A stretch of DNA of 64,000 nucleotides from Streptomyces sp. 130. Its GTDB lineage: Bacteria; Actinomycetota; Actinomycetes; Streptomycetales; Streptomycetaceae. Shown one piece after another: positions 15,917-24,302 of the stretch; the first letter of the stretch is position 1, and every line of letters begins with the position of its first letter. The notes under the pieces were generated by a model, which saw only the letters and a list, made by a program, of their open reading frames with translations, ran no database searches and had not been told where the DNA came from. The DNA lies in contig NZ_VJNO01000023.1 of the NCBI RefSeq assembly GCF_007096885.1, positions 43,316-107,315 on the forward strand. Direction: 5' to 3'. Made by a program: the position numbers and the translations under genes.

Positions 15917-17116
15917 TCAGCCCGTCCGGGGCCAGAGCGCGGGATCGGGCGTGAAGCGGACCCGCAGCACCCCGTCGGTGAGGGCCGCGCCGGTGACGGT
16001 GCAGCGGCGCAGGGCGGGTTCCAGGGGGACGATGCGGTGGAACGGGCCGACGGTCAGGAGGAGTTCGCCGCCGCGCCGGACGAGCTGGAGGTCCTTCTTG
16101 ACGGCGCCGGGGAGCCGCAGGCACCAGACGAGTATCCCGTCGCCGCCGGGCCCGCCGGCCTCCTCGGTCCACCAGGGGTCCGGGGCCCGGCCGCTGTCCT
16201 CGCCGGTGCCGGGCACGGCGAGCGCCCCGTCGTCCCCGGCCAGGGCCAGGAGGTCGTCGGGGCCCTGCGGGTCGCGGCCGAGGTGCGCGATCCGGACCGG
16301 GGCCGGCCCCTCGTCCGCCCAGTGGCCGAGGGCCTTCTCCTGCTGGGCGGCGAGCGCGGCGAAGAACGGGTCCGGGGAGTGGCCGGGCAGCATCCGGTTG
16401 GCGACCGGCGCCTGCGCGCGCAGCCCGTGCAGGGCGAGGCCGGGGCGGGCGGTGCGCAGGGCCTCGTCGGCGGCGGGCCCGGGCGCGGCGACGAGCCGGA
16501 GGGTGGTGGTCCGGTCCTCGATCAGCGCCTGGACCTGGGCCAGCTCGGCGTCGCGCCGGGCGGCGGCCTCGTACAGCCACTGGGCGGGCATGGGCACACC
16601 GGCCAGCTGGGCGAGCACCGGGCGCAGGGCGCGGGCGGCCTGGCGTTCCGGGGGGAGCAGCCGGCGCAGGTAGCGGCGCAGCTGTTCGGGGAGGGCGAGC
16701 AGGCGCAGGGCGTCGCGCAGCGGGGGGAGGTCCACGACGAGGAGGTCGTACGCCTCGGCGGACCAGTCGCCGTGTGCGGCGCGGCGCAGGGCGTGGAGCA
16801 GGGCGAGTTCGCCGCTGCCGGGGAGTTCGGTCAGCTCCTCGCCGTCCAGCGGGTTGCCGCCGAGCAGTTCGAGGACGGACGACAACTGCCCCTGGAGGGC
16901 GAGGAGTTCAGCGCGGAAGTGGGCGGCGGGGTCGATCGCCACGGACCGCAGCCCGTCGGTGACCGGGGTGGGGTCCGCGGCGTCGGGGAAGCCGGGTATC
17001 GGGTCGGCGGAGATGAGCAGGGTGCGGGCGCCGTCGCGGGCCGCGGCGAGCGCGGTGGCCGCCGCGACGGTCGTACGGCCGGCTCCGCCGGGTCCGGTGA
17101 CCAGGACCGTACGCAC
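15917..17116 (-). CDS. ArsA/GET3-like P-loop protein lacking the Walker A lysine
   Basis: 399 residues. The N-terminus has the shape of an ArsA/GET3 (MinD superclass) ATPase: MRTVLVTGPGGAGRTT, then LLISADP and DLLVVDLPPLRD. The normal GKGGVGKTT is altered: the signature lysine is Pro9 and the Walker A lysine is Arg14. Residues 300-399 form the ArsA/HSP20-like C-terminal domain (LRLPGAVKKDLQLVRRGGELLLTV region). GTG start 4 bases after the SRPBCC stop, implying coupling. In actinobacteria ArsA-like pairs are of unknown function; this copy may be a non-hydrolysing partner. Confidence 0.85.
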   Translation of the reverse strand: MRTVLVTGPGGAGRTTVAAATALAAARDGARTLLISADPIPGFPDAADPTPVTDGLRSVAIDPAAHFRAELLALQGQLSSVLELLGGNPLDGEELTELPGSGELALLHALRRAAHGDWSAEAYDLLVVDLPPLRDALRLLALPEQLRRYLRRLLPPERQAARALRPVLAQLAGVPMPAQWLYEAAARRDAELAQVQALIEDRTTTLRLVAAPGPAADEALRTARPGLALHGLRAQAPVANRMLPGHSPDPFFAALAAQQEKALGHWADEGPAPVRIAHLGRDPQGPDDLLALAGDDGALAVPGTGEDSGRAPDPWWTEEAGGPGGDGILVWCLRLPGAVKKDLQLVRRGGELLLTVGPFHRIVPLEPALRRCTVTGAALTDGVLRVRFTPDPALWPRTG

Positions 17117-17120
17117 GCGC

Positions 17121-17570
17121 TCAGCCCTTCGGAACGGACTCGACGCGCTTCTTCAGGCCGGCCAGGGCGCGGTCGATGATGACCTTCTCCGCCTTGCGCT
17201 TGATCATGCCGAGCATGGGGATCTTGACGTCGACGGTCAGCCGGTAGGTGACCTCGGTGCGGTCGCCGTCGCCGAGGGGGGCGAGCGCGTAGGAGCCGTC
17301 GATGGCGCGCAGCATCTGGGACTTGACCAGGGTCCAGCTGACCTCGTAGGCGCCGATCCAGGTGTAGGCGAGGGTGTGGTCGTCCTTGATCGCGCCGGCG
17401 TCCAGGACGAGGCGAACCTTCTCGGCGCGGCCCTGCTCGTCGGTGCCGAGGACCTCGGCCTCCTTGACCTCGCCGGTCCACTCCGGATAGCGCTCGAAGT
17501 CGGCGATCACACCCATGACGTCGGCCGGCGCCGCCTCGATCGTGATGCTCGAGCTGGTGTGTTCAGCCAT
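17121..17570 (-). CDS. SRPBCC (START-like/coenzyme Q-binding) family protein
   Basis: 149-residue single-domain protein of the SRPBCC fold: ITIEAAPADVMGVIADFERYPEW at the N-terminus and an amphipathic C-terminal helix. Such proteins bind hydrophobic ligands in a deep cavity; the ligand here is unknown. ATG 17570 follows a GGAGGG site. The 4-base spacing to the ArsA-like gene suggests the two act together. Confidence 0.9.
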   Translation of the reverse strand: MAEHTSSSITIEAAPADVMGVIADFERYPEWTGEVKEAEVLGTDEQGRAEKVRLVLDAGAIKDDHTLAYTWIGAYEVSWTLVKSQMLRAIDGSYALAPLGDGDRTEVTYRLTVDVKIPMLGMIKRKAEKVIIDRALAGLKKRVESVPKG

Positions 17571-17669
17571 CGCTGTGGCCCTCCAGTGCGGTGTACCGGT
17601 CCGTCGGCAGGAGCCTGCCGCCAGAAGGCTATCGCGTGCGCCCGGCGGGCCGTCCCAGGGTGGGGCGGT

Positions 17670-18449
17670 TCACCACTCCAGCGCCCAGGGCCGGCCGGTG
17701 GAGGCGAAGTGGCCGACGTTCACGCACTCGGTGGCGCCGATCCGCATCCGGCGGGCCAGCGGCTGGTGGACGTGGCCGAAGAGGGAGTAGCGGGGGCGGG
17801 TGCGGCGGATGGCGTCGAGCAGGGCCCGGCTGCCGCGTTCGAAGCGGCGTGCCACGGTGTCGTAGACCAGCTCGGGCACCTCGGGCGGGATGTGGGTGCA
17901 GAGCACGTCGACCTCGCCGACCGCCTCGATCTTGGCGGCGTACTCCTCGTCGTCGATCTCGTACGGGGTGCGCATCGGCGTACGCAGGCCGCCGCCGACG
18001 AAGCCGAAGACACGGCCGCCGATCTCGACGCGCTCGCCGTCCAGGACGGTGGTGCCGGGGGCGGCGTACTCGGGCCACAGGGCGGGGATGTCGACGTTGC
18101 CATAGGTGGCGTAGGTCGGGCTGGGCAGCGCGGCGAACATCTCGGCGTACTGCCTGCGGACCGCCTCGGTGATCGCGGCGTTGCGGTCCATGCCCCGCCA
18201 CAGCTCCCGGCCGAAGGCGCGGGCCTCGTCGAAGCGGCGGGCGGTGCGCAGGGCGACGATCCGGTCGGCGTTCTCGACGCCGAAGAGGTCGGGGAAGATG
18301 CCGCGCGAGTGGTCGGCGTAGTCGAGGAAGAGGACCAGGTCACCGAGACAGATCAGGGCGTCCGCGCCGTCCCCGGCGCGGGCCAGCGCCTCGGTGTTGC
18401 CGTGCACGTCGCTGACCACATGGACGCGGGTGTTCGCTCCTGCTCGCAT
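17670..18449 (-). CDS. Calcineurin-like metallophosphoesterase
   Basis: 259 residues. Dinuclear metal motifs in order: VHVVSDVHGN, ICLGDLVLF, ATYGNVD (in place of GNHD), VLCTHIPP and LFGHVHQP. Substrates in this family range from cyclic nucleotides to dinucleoside polyphosphates. ATG 18449 has GGGTGG 6 bases upstream. It is divergent from the acyl-CoA ligase gene across 266 bases in which I see no clear operator. Confidence 0.92.
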   Translation of the reverse strand: MRAGANTRVHVVSDVHGNTEALARAGDGADALICLGDLVLFLDYADHSRGIFPDLFGVENADRIVALRTARRFDEARAFGRELWRGMDRNAAITEAVRRQYAEMFAALPSPTYATYGNVDIPALWPEYAAPGTTVLDGERVEIGGRVFGFVGGGLRTPMRTPYEIDDEEYAAKIEAVGEVDVLCTHIPPEVPELVYDTVARRFERGSRALLDAIRRTRPRYSLFGHVHQPLARRMRIGATECVNVGHFASTGRPWALEW

Positions 18450-18715
18450 GAGAACCACCCTAGGGCCTGTGCCAAGGCCCCGGACCTGCGGTTACTTCCT
18501 GGTGTGTGTACGGGTGGACTACTGTGCGCAAAAGGACGTCCCGATATGTGTGACGCATAAGACATCTGACCGGGACCCCCTATCCGGAACCGAGTACTGG
18601 TGGGTAACGTCCGGGCAGTCCAGTCGTGCTCACCCCACTGAGCACCCGCCATCTTGGACCGCGCCGGTGCGTCACACAGAGCCGTGGCACCGGAGCCCGA
18701 TGAGGAGCAGCAGTC

Positions 18716-20512
18716 TTGCGCGAGTTCAGCCTTCCGGCCCTGTACGAGGTCCCCTCGGACGGCAACCTGACGGATCTCATCCGCCGCAATGCCGCTCAGC
18801 ATCCCGACGTCGCGGTGATGAGCCGCAAAGTGGCGGGCGTCTGGACGGACGTCACCGCCACGCGGTTCCTGGCCGAGGTCCGGGCCGTCGCGAAAGGGCT
18901 GATGGCCGCCGGTGTGGAACCCGGCGACCGGGTCGCGCTCCTCTCCCGTACCCGCTACGAGTGGGTGCTCCTGGACTTCGCGATCTGGAGCGCCGGCGCG
19001 GTCACCGTGCCCGTGTACGAGACCAGTTCCCCCGAGCAGATCCAGTGGATCCTCGGTGACTCCGGCGCCACCCTGTGCATCGTGGAGTCCGCGGCCCACC
19101 AGGCGTCCGTGGCCTCGGTGCGGGACGCTCTGCCTGAGCTGAAGGGCATCTGGCAGATCGACGACGACGCGATCCGGCAGCTGTCGGCGGCCGGCGGGGA
19201 GATCACGGACGAGGCACTCGATCTCCGGATGAGGAGCGCCCGGGCCGACGACCCGGCCACCATCGTCTACACCTCGGGCACCACGGGCCGCCCCAAGGGC
19301 TGCGTGCTGACGCACCGCAGTTTCTTCGCGGAGTGCGGCAACGTGGTGGAGCGGCTCAAGCCCCTCTTCCGTACCGGCGAGTGCTCCGTTCTGCTCTTCC
19401 TGCCCGCGGCCCACGTCTTCGGACGGCTGGTCGAGGTCGCGTCGGTGATGGCGCCGATCAAGCTCGGCTGCGTCCCGGACATCAAGAACCTCACCGACGA
19501 ACTGGCCGCGTTCCGCCCGACGCTGGTCCTCGGCGTTCCGCGCGTCTTCGAGAAGGTCTACAACGCGGCGCGCGCCAAGGCGCAGGCCGACGGCAAGGGC
19601 AAGATCTTCGACAGGGCCGCCGACACCGCCATCGCCTACAGCCGCGCGCTGGGCACCCCGCAGGGCCCCTCGCTGGGCCTGAAGTTCCGGCACAAGGTCT
19701 TCGACCGCCTGGTCTACGGCAAGCTGCGCGCGGTGCTCGGCGGGCGCGGCGAGCACGCCATCTCCGGCGGCGCCCCGCTCGGCGAGCGCCTGGGCCACTT
19801 CTACCGGGGCATCGGCTTCACCGTCCTGGAGGGCTACGGCCTGACCGAGTCCTGCGCGGCCACCGCCTTCAACCCCTGGGACCGGCAGAAGATCGGCACG
19901 GTCGGCCAGCCGCTGCCCGGTTCCGTGGTGCGCATCGCGGACGACGGCGAGGTGCTGCTCCACGGCGAGCACCTGTTCTCCGGCTACTGGAAGAACGAGG
20001 CGGCGACGGCCGAGGCGCTGGCGGACGGCTGGTTCCACACCGGGGACATCGGCACGCTGGACGAGGACGGCTACCTCGCGATCACCGGCCGCAAGAAGGA
20101 GATCATCGTCACGGCCGGCGGCAAGAACGTCGCGCCCGCCGTCATCGAGGACCGCATCCGGGGCCACGCGCTGGTGGCGGAGTGCATGGTGGTCGGCGAC
20201 GGGCGGCCCTTCGTGGGCGCGCTGGTGACGCTGGACGAGGAGTTCCTGGGGCGCTGGGCCGAGGAGCACGGCAAGCCGGCCGGCGCGACCGCGCTGTCGC
20301 TGCGCGACGACCCGGAGCTGATCGCCGAGGTCCAGCGCGCGGTGGACGACGGCAACGCGGCGGTCTCCAAGGCCGAGTCCGTACGCAAGTTCCGCATCCT
20401 GGGCGCCCAGTTCACCGAGGAGGCGGGCCACATCACGCCCTCGCTGAAGCTGAAGCGGAATGTCGTCGCGAAGGACTTCGCGGACGAGGTGGAGTCGCTC
20501 TACCGCTCGTGA
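18716..20512 (+). CDS. Long-chain fatty-acid--CoA ligase (AMP-dependent synthetase)
   Basis: 598 residues, adenylate-forming superfamily. The phosphate loop is YTSGTTGRPKG, followed by LEGYGLTESCAA, GWFHTGDIG, and the hinge GRKKEIIVTAGGKN; the C-terminal lysine lies in ITPSLKLKRN. It activates fatty acids to acyl-CoA for beta-oxidation or lipid synthesis. The TTG at 18716 is preceded by GAGGAG at 7 bases, which fixes the start. Length fits the FadD15-type ligases of actinobacteria. Confidence 0.95.
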   Translation: MREFSLPALYEVPSDGNLTDLIRRNAAQHPDVAVMSRKVAGVWTDVTATRFLAEVRAVAKGLMAAGVEPGDRVALLSRTRYEWVLLDFAIWSAGAVTVPVYETSSPEQIQWILGDSGATLCIVESAAHQASVASVRDALPELKGIWQIDDDAIRQLSAAGGEITDEALDLRMRSARADDPATIVYTSGTTGRPKGCVLTHRSFFAECGNVVERLKPLFRTGECSVLLFLPAAHVFGRLVEVASVMAPIKLGCVPDIKNLTDELAAFRPTLVLGVPRVFEKVYNAARAKAQADGKGKIFDRAADTAIAYSRALGTPQGPSLGLKFRHKVFDRLVYGKLRAVLGGRGEHAISGGAPLGERLGHFYRGIGFTVLEGYGLTESCAATAFNPWDRQKIGTVGQPLPGSVVRIADDGEVLLHGEHLFSGYWKNEAATAEALADGWFHTGDIGTLDEDGYLAITGRKKEIIVTAGGKNVAPAVIEDRIRGHALVAECMVVGDGRPFVGALVTLDEEFLGRWAEEHGKPAGATALSLRDDPELIAEVQRAVDDGNAAVSKAESVRKFRILGAQFTEEAGHITPSLKLKRNVVAKDFADEVESLYRS

Positions 20513-20517
20513 GACGT

Positions 20518-20574
20518 ACGCGGACGAGGAGGGGGCCCGCACCACACCGGTGCGGGCCCCCTCCTCGTCCGCGT
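20518..20574. terminator. 26-bp perfect hairpin between convergent genes
   Basis: Arms 20518-20543 and 20549-20574 are exact reverse complements with the loop ACACC. The hairpin fills the gap between the acyl-CoA ligase stop and the glycosyltransferase stop (20576) and so serves both strands. Confidence 0.92.
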
Positions 20575-20575
20575 G

Positions 20576-21718
20576 TCAGAGCAGTTCGCGCAGCCGCTCG
20601 GCGAGCAGGTCCCAGCGCCACCTCTCCTCGACCCAGGCCCGGCCCCGCTCCCCCATGCGCCGCCGCAGCTCCGCGTCGCCCAGCAGCGCGGTGATCCGCT
20701 CCGCCGCCTCGCCGGGCTCCCCGCCGCGCACGACCCAGCCGGTCTCGCCGTCGAGCACCGCGTCCGGGGCGCCGCCGGAGTCACCGGCCACCACCGGCAG
20801 CCCGGTCGCAGACGCCTCCAGGTAGACGATGCCCAGGCCCTCCACGTCGAGGCCGCCGCGCCGGGTCCGGCAGGGCATCGCGAAGACGTCCCCGGCCCCG
20901 TAGTGCGCGGGCAGCTCGGACCAGGGCACCGGCCCGGTGAACCGCACGGAGTCCGCCACACCGGTGCGCGCGGCGAGCCCCCGCAGGTCGTCCTCGTAGG
21001 GCCCGCCGCCCACGATCAGCAGGACCGCGTCCGGCTGGGCGGCCAGGATCGCGGGCATCGCGAGGATGAGGGTGTCCTGGCCCTTGCGGGGCACCAGCCG
21101 GGACACGCAGACCACGACGGGCCGCTCGGTGAGCCCGAGCCGGGCCCGGACCTCGTCGCCGCCGGAGTCCGGGCGGAACGCCTTCTCGTCCACGCCCGGC
21201 GGCAGCTGAACCATGCGGCGGGCGGCGGCCGGGGTCAGCGCGGCGGCGATCCGGGAGCGGGTGTACTCGCCGAGGTAGGTCAGCGTGTCGGTGCCCTCGC
21301 CGATCCGGCGCAGCAGCTGCCGGGACGCGGGCAGCTGCGCCCAGGCCGCCTCGTGGCCGTGCGTCGTGGCGACGAGCCGCCGGGCGCCCGCCGCGCGCAG
21401 CGCCGGGCCCATCAGGCCGAGCGGGGCGGCGGCGCCGAACCAGACGGACGAGCAGCCGTGCGCGCGCAGCAGCTCCGTGGCGCGCCGGGTCACGCGCGGG
21501 GTCGGCAGCAGCATCGTCGTACGGTCGCGGACGACGGTGAAGGGCTGTTCGGCGTCGAAGGCGGCGGTGGCGGCCACGCCCTCGGCCCCGCGCTTCCAGG
21601 TGGAGGCGTAGACGACGACCCGGTCGGGGTCGAGCCGCAGCGCCATGTTGTGCAGGAACGCCTGGATGCCTCCCGGGCGGGGCGGGAAGTCGTTGGTCAC
21701 GATCAAGGTCTTGTCCAT
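20576..21718 (-). CDS. GT4 glycosyltransferase, PimB-like mannosyltransferase
   Basis: 380 residues, GT-B fold. N-terminal LIVTNDFPPRPGGIQAF and C-terminal EX7E motif in VEGLGIVYLEAS are those of GDP-mannose-dependent phosphatidylinositol mannosyltransferases such as mycobacterial PimB' (Rv2188c). VSRLVPRKGQDTL is the nucleotide-binding loop. It would add mannose to a phosphatidylinositol mannoside at the cytoplasmic face. The divergent neighbour is a polyprenol-phosphate-mannose-type GT, which supports glycolipid or cell-envelope mannosylation. Confidence 0.88.
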   Translation of the reverse strand: MDKTLIVTNDFPPRPGGIQAFLHNMALRLDPDRVVVYASTWKRGAEGVAATAAFDAEQPFTVVRDRTTMLLPTPRVTRRATELLRAHGCSSVWFGAAAPLGLMGPALRAAGARRLVATTHGHEAAWAQLPASRQLLRRIGEGTDTLTYLGEYTRSRIAAALTPAAARRMVQLPPGVDEKAFRPDSGGDEVRARLGLTERPVVVCVSRLVPRKGQDTLILAMPAILAAQPDAVLLIVGGGPYEDDLRGLAARTGVADSVRFTGPVPWSELPAHYGAGDVFAMPCRTRRGGLDVEGLGIVYLEASATGLPVVAGDSGGAPDAVLDGETGWVVRGGEPGEAAERITALLGDAELRRRMGERGRAWVEERWRWDLLAERLRELL

Positions 21719-21825
21719 CGCCGCCGACAGTACCGGGCCCGGCGGCCGTGCCTAATGGCCCGCGCACAGGGCGTACGGGCATCATGGCTCTTTCGTACGG
21801 CGCACAGGACGGGTGAGGGCAGGTC

Positions 21826-23076
21826 ATGACGGGTTCCAGCGGCACGCGTCCGGCGGCCTTCGCGGTGTGGGCGCTCACCAGGGCGGTGCTGCTGCTCTGG
21901 GTGACCAAGGTGCTCACCCCGCCCGGACTCGACGTGACGAGCGATGTGTCGGTGATCTACCACGGCTGGTCCGAGGTGCTGCGCTCCGGCACCTACCCGG
22001 AGTCCGACGTCACCTGGCAGTACCCGCCGGTGGCCGCCCTGGCGGTCCTCTCCCCCGCCCTGCTGCCGTTCCTGGACTATGCCACCGCCTTCTTCGTGCT
22101 GGCGTTCCTGTGCGACGCGCTGGTCCTGGGGATGCTGCTGCGGGCGAGCGACGGCCCGGGCCGCCGGACGGCCGGGGTGTGGGTGTGGGTGGCGGGCGTG
22201 CCGCTGCTCGGCACGACGGCGTACGCCCGGTACGACGTGATGGTGACGGCGGTGGCGGTGGCGGCGCTGCTGGCCGGGCTGCGGCACCCCCGGGTGCTGG
22301 GGGCGCTGGCCGCTTTCGGGGCGCTGCTGAAGGTGTGGCCGGCGCTGCTGCTGGCCGGGACGGCCCGGGGGCGCGCGACCCGGCTGGCCTGGGCGACGGC
22401 GGCGGCGGTCGCGGCCGGGCTGCTGCTGGTGTGCGTGGCGGCGGCGCCGGGCGCGCTGGCGTTCCTCGGCTTCCAGCGGGACCGGGGCACCGAGGTCGAG
22501 TCGCTGGGGGCGCTGGTCTTCCATGTGTGGCGGCAGTTCGGCTGGGAGGGCCGGGTGGAGCTGCACTACGGCTCCCTGGAGTTCCTGGGGCCGCACGTAC
22601 CGCTGGTGAGCACGCTGGCGCTGGGGCTGAGCGTGGCCGCGTTCGGCTGGCTGCTGGTGTGGCGGCTGCGGGCACGGACGTTCGGGGTGAGTACGCCGGC
22701 GGACGCGGCGTTCACGGCGGTGCTGCTGTTCACCACGACGAGCCGGGTGATCAGCCCGCAGTACATGCTGTGGCTGGTCGGTCTCGCGGCGGTGTGCCTG
22801 GTGCTGCGGGAGAGCCGGATGGGGTGGCCCGCCGTGCTGGTGGTGGCGGCCACGGGGGTGACGCAGCTGGAGTTCCCGATCGGATTCGTCCATGTGGTGT
22901 CGAGCGACGCGCAGGGCCTGGCGCTGATGTTCCTGCGCAACGGGCTGCTGGTCGCCGCGTGCGTGCTGGCGGCCCTGCGGCTGTGGCGGGACACGGTACG
23001 GACTCCGGGGCGCGAGGCGGCGGAGCCGGCGCTCAGTCCAGCCGGTCGCGCAGATACACCCGCCAGCGCGCCGTGA
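21826..23076 (+). CDS. GT87/DUF2029-family integral membrane glycosyltransferase
   Basis: 416 residues with about ten hydrophobic segments, the layout of GT-C polyprenol-phosphate-mannose-dependent mannosyltransferases (DUF2029). The first extracytoplasmic loop carries the acidic and aromatic residues DVTWQYPPV. The ATG has GAGGGCAGG upstream. The 3' end overlaps the convergent lipoprotein gene by 44 bases. Paired with the divergent PimB-like gene it suggests mannosylation of a lipid or exported glycan; the acceptor is unknown. Confidence 0.87.
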   Translation: MTGSSGTRPAAFAVWALTRAVLLLWVTKVLTPPGLDVTSDVSVIYHGWSEVLRSGTYPESDVTWQYPPVAALAVLSPALLPFLDYATAFFVLAFLCDALVLGMLLRASDGPGRRTAGVWVWVAGVPLLGTTAYARYDVMVTAVAVAALLAGLRHPRVLGALAAFGALLKVWPALLLAGTARGRATRLAWATAAAVAAGLLLVCVAAAPGALAFLGFQRDRGTEVESLGALVFHVWRQFGWEGRVELHYGSLEFLGPHVPLVSTLALGLSVAAFGWLLVWRLRARTFGVSTPADAAFTAVLLFTTTSRVISPQYMLWLVGLAAVCLVLRESRMGWPAVLVVAATGVTQLEFPIGFVHVVSSDAQGLALMFLRNGLLVAACVLAALRLWRDTVRTPGREAAEPALSPAGRADTPASAP

Positions 23077-24274
23077 AGTCCTGGGGGGTGGTGCCCAGCA
23101 CCTCGTGCAGGGCGTCCTCGACCGCCCCGTCGCGCCCGTGGTGGGCGCCGACGGCCCGGTAGAAGGCCAACAGCTTCTCCTCGCCCCAGCGGTCGGCGAT
23201 CAGCTCGCAGGCCAGCCAGCCGCCCTCGTACGCCTTCGCCAGCAGGTCCGCGTCCCCCGCGAAGGCGAAGTCCTCGTCCTCGGGCAGAGCGGCCGGCGGA
23301 TCACCGGCCCGGACCGCGTCGGCCAGCTCGGGGGCGATCTCCTCGGCGGTGCGGTCCTGGTCCCGGTAGGCCGCCCAGTCCGCGAAGCCCTCGGAGAGCC
23401 AGGTCGGGGTGGCCGACGAGGTCCGCGCGCGGGTGGCCACGTGCGCGGTCTCGTGGGTGAGGACGACGCGCTGCCCGAACCCGCCGAGCAGGGCGTACGC
23501 CTCCGGGTTGACGATCACCCGGTCGGCGGGGGCCTTCCCGGTGGAGCCGGTCTCGCCGGTGGTGACGGCCGCTATGCCCTTGTAGTTGGAGGCGGGCGAC
23601 CCGAGCAGCCGGCCCATCTCCGTCACGCTGTCCGGCACCAGCACCACCACGCGCCCCGCCCACCGCTCCGGCCAGGCGGCGGAGACCGCGGGCACCGCCT
23701 CGTCCGCCGTCGCCGCGATCGCGTCCAGCTCGTCCCGGGAGCGCCCGACGCCCAGGACCAGGCTGTGCTTGCCGCGCACCACCTCGACGTCGCCCTGCTC
23801 CCACAGCTGCCCGGCGCCACCGTCGGCGGCCCGGTCCGCGGTGACGTACCAGCGGCCGTCCGCCGGGTCGCGGGCCAGGTCCACGACCCGGTCGACGGAG
23901 ACCGGGGCGCTGTCGTAGCCCGCGATCCGGTAGCCGAGCGTGACGTCGGCGGTGACCCGGTCCGCCCCGTGCGGGGTGAGGTGGGTCAGCCGGTACGCCC
24001 AGGAGCCGAGCGGCACGTCCGCCAGCCGGGCGATCTCCCGGCGCTGGGCGGCGCGCAGCGCGGTGGCGTCCGGGTCGACGACGGCGGCGTAGGCGGCCGG
24101 ATCGTGGTCCAGCACGGCGGCGGCGCGCCGGTCCAGGGCGGCGCGGACGCCCCGGGAGGTGCTGTCGGGCGCCCGGTCGGCCGGGGCGGAGCAGCCGGCG
24201 GCGCACAGCAGCGCGGCGAGGACGGCACCCGCCGCCCGCCGCCGCCCGCCACGTATGCGCACCCGTTCGACCAC
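23033..24274 (-). CDS. Lipoprotein with HExxH zinc-metalloprotease motif
   Basis: 413 residues. A basic N-terminus, hydrophobic stretch and lipobox LLCAAGC put the lipidated Cys at 28. The middle resembles a NTF2-like region (residues 40-130). LTHETAHVAT carries the HExxH motif, followed by WLSEGFADW, whose Glu fits the third zinc ligand of gluzincins (M1/DUF1570-like). So it is probably a membrane-anchored extracellular peptidase or a close relative. GTG start. Convergent overlap with the GT87 gene. Confidence 0.85.
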   Translation of the reverse strand: MVERVRIRGGRRRAAGAVLAALLCAAGCSAPADRAPDSTSRGVRAALDRRAAAVLDHDPAAYAAVVDPDATALRAAQRREIARLADVPLGSWAYRLTHLTPHGADRVTADVTLGYRIAGYDSAPVSVDRVVDLARDPADGRWYVTADRAADGGAGQLWEQGDVEVVRGKHSLVLGVGRSRDELDAIAATADEAVPAVSAAWPERWAGRVVVLVPDSVTEMGRLLGSPASNYKGIAAVTTGETGSTGKAPADRVIVNPEAYALLGGFGQRVVLTHETAHVATRARTSSATPTWLSEGFADWAAYRDQDRTAEEIAPELADAVRAGDPPAALPEDEDFAFAGDADLLAKAYEGGWLACELIADRWGEEKLLAFYRAVGAHHGRDGAVEDALHEVLGTTPQDFTARWRVYLRDRLD

Positions 24275-24302
24275 ATCACGAGCGTACGGGCTCTGCCCGG
24301 GG

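Noticed and set aside
18450..18715. Divergent promoter region between phosphoesterase and acyl-CoA ligase
   Set aside because: I looked for operators or a riboswitch and found only G/C-rich sequence with no convincing -35/-10 pair.
18353..20545. Reverse-strand open frame of 730 codons
   Set aside because: Antisense of the acyl-CoA ligase; no motif and it crosses the perfect terminator at 20518-20574.
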